Positions 5,270 through 7,781 of a DNA stretch of 7,781 nt are shown here, in pieces. The notes beneath the pieces are model-generated. The model ran no database searches. It was given only the letters and a program-made list of their open reading frames with translations, and had not been told where the DNA came from. The position numbers and the translations under genes were made by a program. Within the stretch, counting starts at the first letter, position 1; each line of letters begins with the position of its first letter. Source of the DNA: Tannerellaceae bacterium (GTDB lineage Bacteria; Bacteroidota; Bacteroidia; Bacteroidales; Tannerellaceae); the NCBI GenBank assembly GCA_031273385.1, contig JAISRY010000059.1, forward strand, positions 1-7,781. Direction: 5' to 3'.

Positions 5270-6292
5270 TTAATGCAATATCTGGTAGACCAGCATTTTG
5301 AGCAGTTCGGGGGAGGGGGTGGAGGGGTTCTCTACCCCTTTTGAACGGGCGTCGGTGGTGCGGATTTCGCTGATCAGGTTGAATACTTTCAGGGCGGAGT
5401 AGTTTCTTAGCCCCTGCATATACTCTTTTACGGCAAAAGTGTTTCTTAAACCCAGGGCGTTCATGATTCCGTTTTCCGACTTATCCTTTGAATAATGGCA
5501 AATGAGGAGGTTGGAAAAGTAGTTGAACAGGATAGAAAGGGTCATCTGGATGGGGTTATTCTTGGGGTCTTTTTCGAAATATTGGATGATCCGGTTTGCT
5601 TTCAGGATGTCTTTTACGGCAATAGCCCTTTGCAATTCAAAATTGTTATACTCCTTACTTATTCCGATATTTTGCTCTACCAATTCCGGCGTGATGCGTT
5701 TTTCGGCCTTGCCGGACAGTAAAATAGCGAGTTTATCCAGCTCCTTGTTCAAGCGGCTGAGGTCGTTGCCGAGAAAGTCTGCCAGCATTTGAGCCGCTTT
5801 CGGCTCTACGCCGATCGCGCGTTCCCTCAAAAGCGACGTAATAAAGGCTGGCATCCTATTCTCGTAAATCTTTTTCGATTCGAATAAAATACCGTTTTTC
5901 TCCGTGGCGACGGCTAATTTTTTCCTGCCATCTATCGTTTTATACTTATGATTGATCACCAGAACGGTGGATTTCAGCGGGTGATTGACATAATTGGCCA
6001 GCTGTTCGATATCGCGGATCGCCTGCGCCTCTTTGACGACAACCAACTGATATTCCGACATCATCGGGAAGCGTCGCGCGGCGTTAATCACCATGCCCAC
6101 ATTCACATCAGCCCCATACATAATGGTCTGGTTGAAGTCCCTGTCCGCCTCGTCCAGCACCTTTTCGATCAGCAGATCCGTTATTTTGTCGATAAAATAG
6201 GGCTCTTCACCCATCAAAACATAGACGGGAGCGAACTTCCCGGCAGTGATACTGCTGCATATCTCTTCAAACGTATACTCTTTTTTAGCCAT
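5270..6292 (-). CDS. holA: DNA polymerase III subunit delta (clamp loader)
   Basis: This 340-residue protein matches HolA, the clamp-loader subunit that opens the beta sliding clamp during replication; the length is very close to E. coli HolA (343). Visible markers are the N-terminal MGEEPYFID segment (27-35), a degenerate P-loop-like region typical of delta, the AARRFPMMSEYQLVVVKEA beta-strand block (71-89), the GNDLSRLNKELDKL segment (175-188), and a helical C-terminal collar-type domain (about 215-340). The ATG at 6292 follows an A-rich stretch without a strong Shine-Dalgarno. It starts 24 bases after the amn stop and is probably co-transcribed with it. No frameshift or missing region is seen. 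Confidence 0.92.
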   Translation of the reverse strand: MAKKEYTFEEICSSITAGKFAPVYVLMGEEPYFIDKITDLLIEKVLDEADRDFNQTIMYGADVNVGMVINAARRFPMMSEYQLVVVKEAQAIRDIEQLANYVNHPLKSTVLVINHKYKTIDGRKKLAVATEKNGILFESKKIYENRMPAFITSLLRERAIGVEPKAAQMLADFLGNDLSRLNKELDKLAILLSGKAEKRITPELVEQNIGISKEYNNFELQRAIAVKDILKANRIIQYFEKDPKNNPIQMTLSILFNYFSNLLICHYSKDKSENGIMNALGLRNTFAVKEYMQGLRNYSALKVFNLISEIRTTDARSKGVENPSTPSPELLKMLVYQILH

Positions 6293-6316
6293 TTTCTTTT
6301 CGGATTATCGCGGGGT

Positions 6317-7093
6317 TTACCAACTGAAACGGATATGACGGATTGTTTTCTTCCCGTCGATGATTTGTTGCAACGCGCCGATGCCCAGTAAAACGTGCTC
6401 CCCGACGAACTTCTGTGTCACGATCTGATCGCTTTCGTCTGTTTTGATGCCGTCTTCTTCCATTGGTTTGTCGGAGATCATCAACAGGGCGCCGGTGGGG
6501 ATTTTGTTTGCAAAGCCGGCGGTCAGCAACGTCGCGGTTTCCATGTCTATGGCGGTAGCGTGCGTGCGGCGCAGATAGTCTTTGAACGTATCGTCAAACT
6601 CCCACACCCTGCGGTTTGTCGTATAAACGGTACCCGTCCAATAGTCGTGTCCATGATCCCGTATGGCCGACGAAATGGCGCGTAGCATGGAGAAAGCCGG
6701 CAGCGAGGGCACTTCCGGCGGCAAATATTCGTTGGATGTCCCCTCCCCCCGTATAGCGGCGATGGGCAGCACGAAGTCGCCGACGTTGTTGGCCTTTTTC
6801 AAACCTCCGCATTTGCCCAGAAACAATACGGCGCGGGGCTGTATGGCGGATAACAGATCCATAATGGTGGCGGCGTTTGCGCTTCCCATCCCGAAGTTGA
6901 TGATCATCATATTCCCCGACGAGGCGTTCGGCATGGAGCTTTTCAGCCCTTTTATTTCCGCCTTTTGATAGCCGGCGAACAGTTCGACATATTTTGTAAA
7001 GTTGGTCAGCAGGATATACTCCGGAAACTCATCCAGCTTCCGGTCGGTATAGCGTGGCAGCCAATTTTCAACGATTTCTTGTTTTGTTTTCAT
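6317..7093 (-). CDS. amn: AMP nucleosidase, short form
   Basis: This 258-residue protein belongs to the nucleoside phosphorylase/hydrolase (PNP_UDP) superfamily and best fits the Bacteroidota-type AMP nucleosidase, which hydrolyses AMP to adenine and ribose 5-phosphate. Key motifs are NFGMGSANA (66-74), LGKCGGL (92-98, phosphate-side glycine loop), AIDMETATLL (181-190, with the ribose-binding M184-E185 pair) and SDKP (207-210, with the likely catalytic D208). It lacks the large N-terminal regulatory domain of E. coli Amn (484 residues). A different purine or uridine phosphorylase of the same fold is the main alternative, but the overall sequence and the holA neighbour favour AMP nucleosidase. 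The ATG at 7093 is preceded by a TAnnTTTG box on the minus strand. Confidence 0.85.
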   Translation of the reverse strand: MKTKQEIVENWLPRYTDRKLDEFPEYILLTNFTKYVELFAGYQKAEIKGLKSSMPNASSGNMMIINFGMGSANAATIMDLLSAIQPRAVLFLGKCGGLKKANNVGDFVLPIAAIRGEGTSNEYLPPEVPSLPAFSMLRAISSAIRDHGHDYWTGTVYTTNRRVWEFDDTFKDYLRRTHATAIDMETATLLTAGFANKIPTGALLMISDKPMEEDGIKTDESDQIVTQKFVGEHVLLGIGALQQIIDGKKTIRHIRFSW

Positions 7094-7108
7094 AAATAAT
7101 TACCTTTG
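7078..7108 (+). promoter_or_regulatory. Promoter for the HsdR-N-like gene
   Basis: TACCTTTG at 7101-7108 is an exact TAnnTTTG -7 box. Exactly 19 bases upstream is CTTG (7078-7081), a three-of-four match to the TTTG -33 box. The gene starts 31 bases after the -7 box. The -33 box lies inside the first codons of amn on the other strand. Confidence 0.6.
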
Positions 7109-7127
7109 CGGGTAGTAAAAAGATCAG

Positions 7128-7135
7128 CAAATATA
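7128..7135 (-). promoter_or_regulatory. -7 promoter box for amn-holA
   Basis: Read on the minus strand this is TATATTTG, an exact TAnnTTTG match, 34 bases before the amn ATG. No good TTTG -33 box is found at about 19 bases' spacing (it would fall inside the divergent coding start, around 7155-7158). It lies 19 bases from the oppositely facing box at 7101-7108. Confidence 0.5.
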
Positions 7136-7139
7136 AGAA

Positions 7140-7586
7140 ATGCTCCCGTTAAACCTACCAACATTTGCCGCTAAAGTGACCGAAAAAAAAGGGCGGCGCA
7201 TGATATATGATATCATACGCCGCAAATATGTGGCTTTGACCTCTGAAGAATGGGTTCGCCAGCATTTTATCCATTACCTGGTGGCAGAAAAGCGCTACCC
7301 GAAAGAATTGTTGGCCAATGAGGTCACAATCAGGCTGAACGGGACGGTAAAACGGTGCGATACCGTAGCCTATAACCGCTTCCTGACCCCTTATATGATC
7401 ATCGAGTATAAATCCCCGTCCATCACCCTTACAATGGCTGTATTCGACCAGATCGCCCGTTATAACATGACGTTACAAGTCCGTTACCTGATCGTCAGCA
7501 ACGGCATGCAGCACTTCTGTTGCGAAATGAACTACGACACACAGTCATACACTTTCCTGAAAGAAATACCGTTTTATAGTGAATAA
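7140..7586 (+). CDS. Stand-alone HsdR N-terminal-like PD-(D/E)xK nuclease domain
   Basis: This 148-residue protein resembles the N-terminal nuclease domain of type I restriction HsdR subunits (HSDR_N-type family) but lacks the helicase motor and the rest of HsdR. The nuclease core is visible: D74 in RCDTV, then E89-Y90-K91 in MIIEYKSP (86-93), the D...ExK pair of PD-(D/E)xK enzymes, followed by Q104xxxY108 in FDQIARY, which matches the QxxxY element of HsdR nucleases. E37 (EEWVRQ) lies in a helix expected to face the active site. The length is normal for Bacteroidota orphan members, so this is not obviously a truncated hsdR; no hsdM or hsdS is adjacent. It is transcribed away from amn-holA. 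The neighbourhood of HolA makes a housekeeping DNA-repair or replication role plausible, but this is inference. Confidence 0.8.
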   Translation: MLPLNLPTFAAKVTEKKGRRMIYDIIRRKYVALTSEEWVRQHFIHYLVAEKRYPKELLANEVTIRLNGTVKRCDTVAYNRFLTPYMIIEYKSPSITLTMAVFDQIARYNMTLQVRYLIVSNGMQHFCCEMNYDTQSYTFLKEIPFYSE

Positions 7587-7610
7587 TTAATAGTGAACAG
7601 TGAATAGTGG
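7577..7610 (+). repeat. Short AGTGAA repeat at the gene end
   Basis: AGTGAA occurs three times (7578-7583, 7592-7597, 7600-7605) in an AT-rich stretch with TAATTAA between. The first copy forms the last two codons before the TAA stop (7584-7586). It leads straight into the CATTGCG palindrome. Confidence 0.55.
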
Positions 7611-7690
7611 CGTCATTGCGAACGCAGTGAAGCAATCCAGAAGTGCCAACATACACACCCCTGGATTGCTTCACTGCGTTTATAATGATG
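7611..7690. repeat. CATTGCG palindromic element, second copy
   Basis: The left arm 7611-7640 is identical to the arm at 4937-4966. The right arm 7661-7690 pairs with it in 26 of 30 positions; the inner 20 pairs are perfect, and four changes lie near the outer end, where TATAATGATG replaces CGCAATGACG. The 20-base spacer differs from the first copy (21 bases), sharing mainly AAGTG at its left edge. It starts 24 bases after the HsdR-N-like stop codon. Confidence 0.9.
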
Positions 7691-7715
7691 GGAATACGCA
7701 CCCGTAAATACACAA

Positions 7716-7781
7716 TTGTGTAGCCGGAGCCAGACAGTTGTGTAGCTCGGCCTACACAGTTGTGTAGCCGGAGCCAGACAA
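7716..7781 (+). repeat. 22-base tandem repeat, three units, cut by window end
   Basis: Units at 7716-7737, 7738-7759 and 7760-7781 all start TTGTGTAGC. Units 1 and 3 differ only in their last base. Unit 2 differs inside and forms its own hairpin, TGTGTAG (7739-7745) with CTACACA (7752-7758). The array is preceded by the palindrome CACAATTGTG (7711-7720). It continues to the last base, so its true copy number is unknown. Confidence 0.85.

Noticed and set aside
7495..7713. Minus-strand open frame of 72 codons
   Set aside because: It reads through the end of the nuclease gene in antisense and the second CATTGCG palindrome; no start signal or protein-like composition.
7716..7781. CRISPR array
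   Set aside because: The 22-base units are directly adjacent with no unique spacers, and no cas gene is present.

Overview
The window looks like a chromosomal segment of a Bacteroidota species, most likely order Bacteroidales. The evidence is the gene content (ParA, ParB, a DUF5683 protein and an MltD-type transglycosylase in one run; a short-form AMP nucleosidase next to HolA), start regions with little Shine-Dalgarno signal, and promoter -7 boxes of the Bacteroidota form TAnnTTTG. A genus cannot be fixed from sequence alone; a Tannerellaceae/Porphyromonadaceae-like genome is a guess.

Layout. 1-198: a non-coding leader. Its first ~118 bases are almost free of C on the top strand and carry dense G-runs, followed by a TAnnTTTG promoter box. 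199-4208: a tight rightward four-gene run with gaps of only 11-19 bases, consisting of parA, parB, a DUF5683 envelope protein and a LysM-containing lytic transglycosylase. It pairs chromosome segregation with cell-wall remodelling. 4209-5269: a 1.06-kb non-coding island between convergent genes, packed with nested palindromes and repeats. 5270-7093: a leftward pair, amn then holA (purine salvage and clamp loader). 7140-7586: a divergent rightward gene for a stand-alone HsdR-N-terminal-type PD-(D/E)xK nuclease domain, sharing a 46-base intergenic promoter region with amn. 7587-7781: another repeat cluster, with a second copy of the CATTGCG palindrome and a 22-base tandem array cut by the window edge.

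The genes are ordinary core genes and look intact. The unusual content is in the repeats. Several small palindromic elements share the terminal heptamer CGTCATT/AATGACG. Two tandem copies of a composite unit are interrupted at the same GAAAATCAA site by two unrelated palindromes. A separate 240-base palindrome is itself built from small, mostly three-base-loop hairpins. None of these repeats encodes a credible protein, so any mobility would have to be supplied from elsewhere. I did not find a convincing new protein-coding system in this window.
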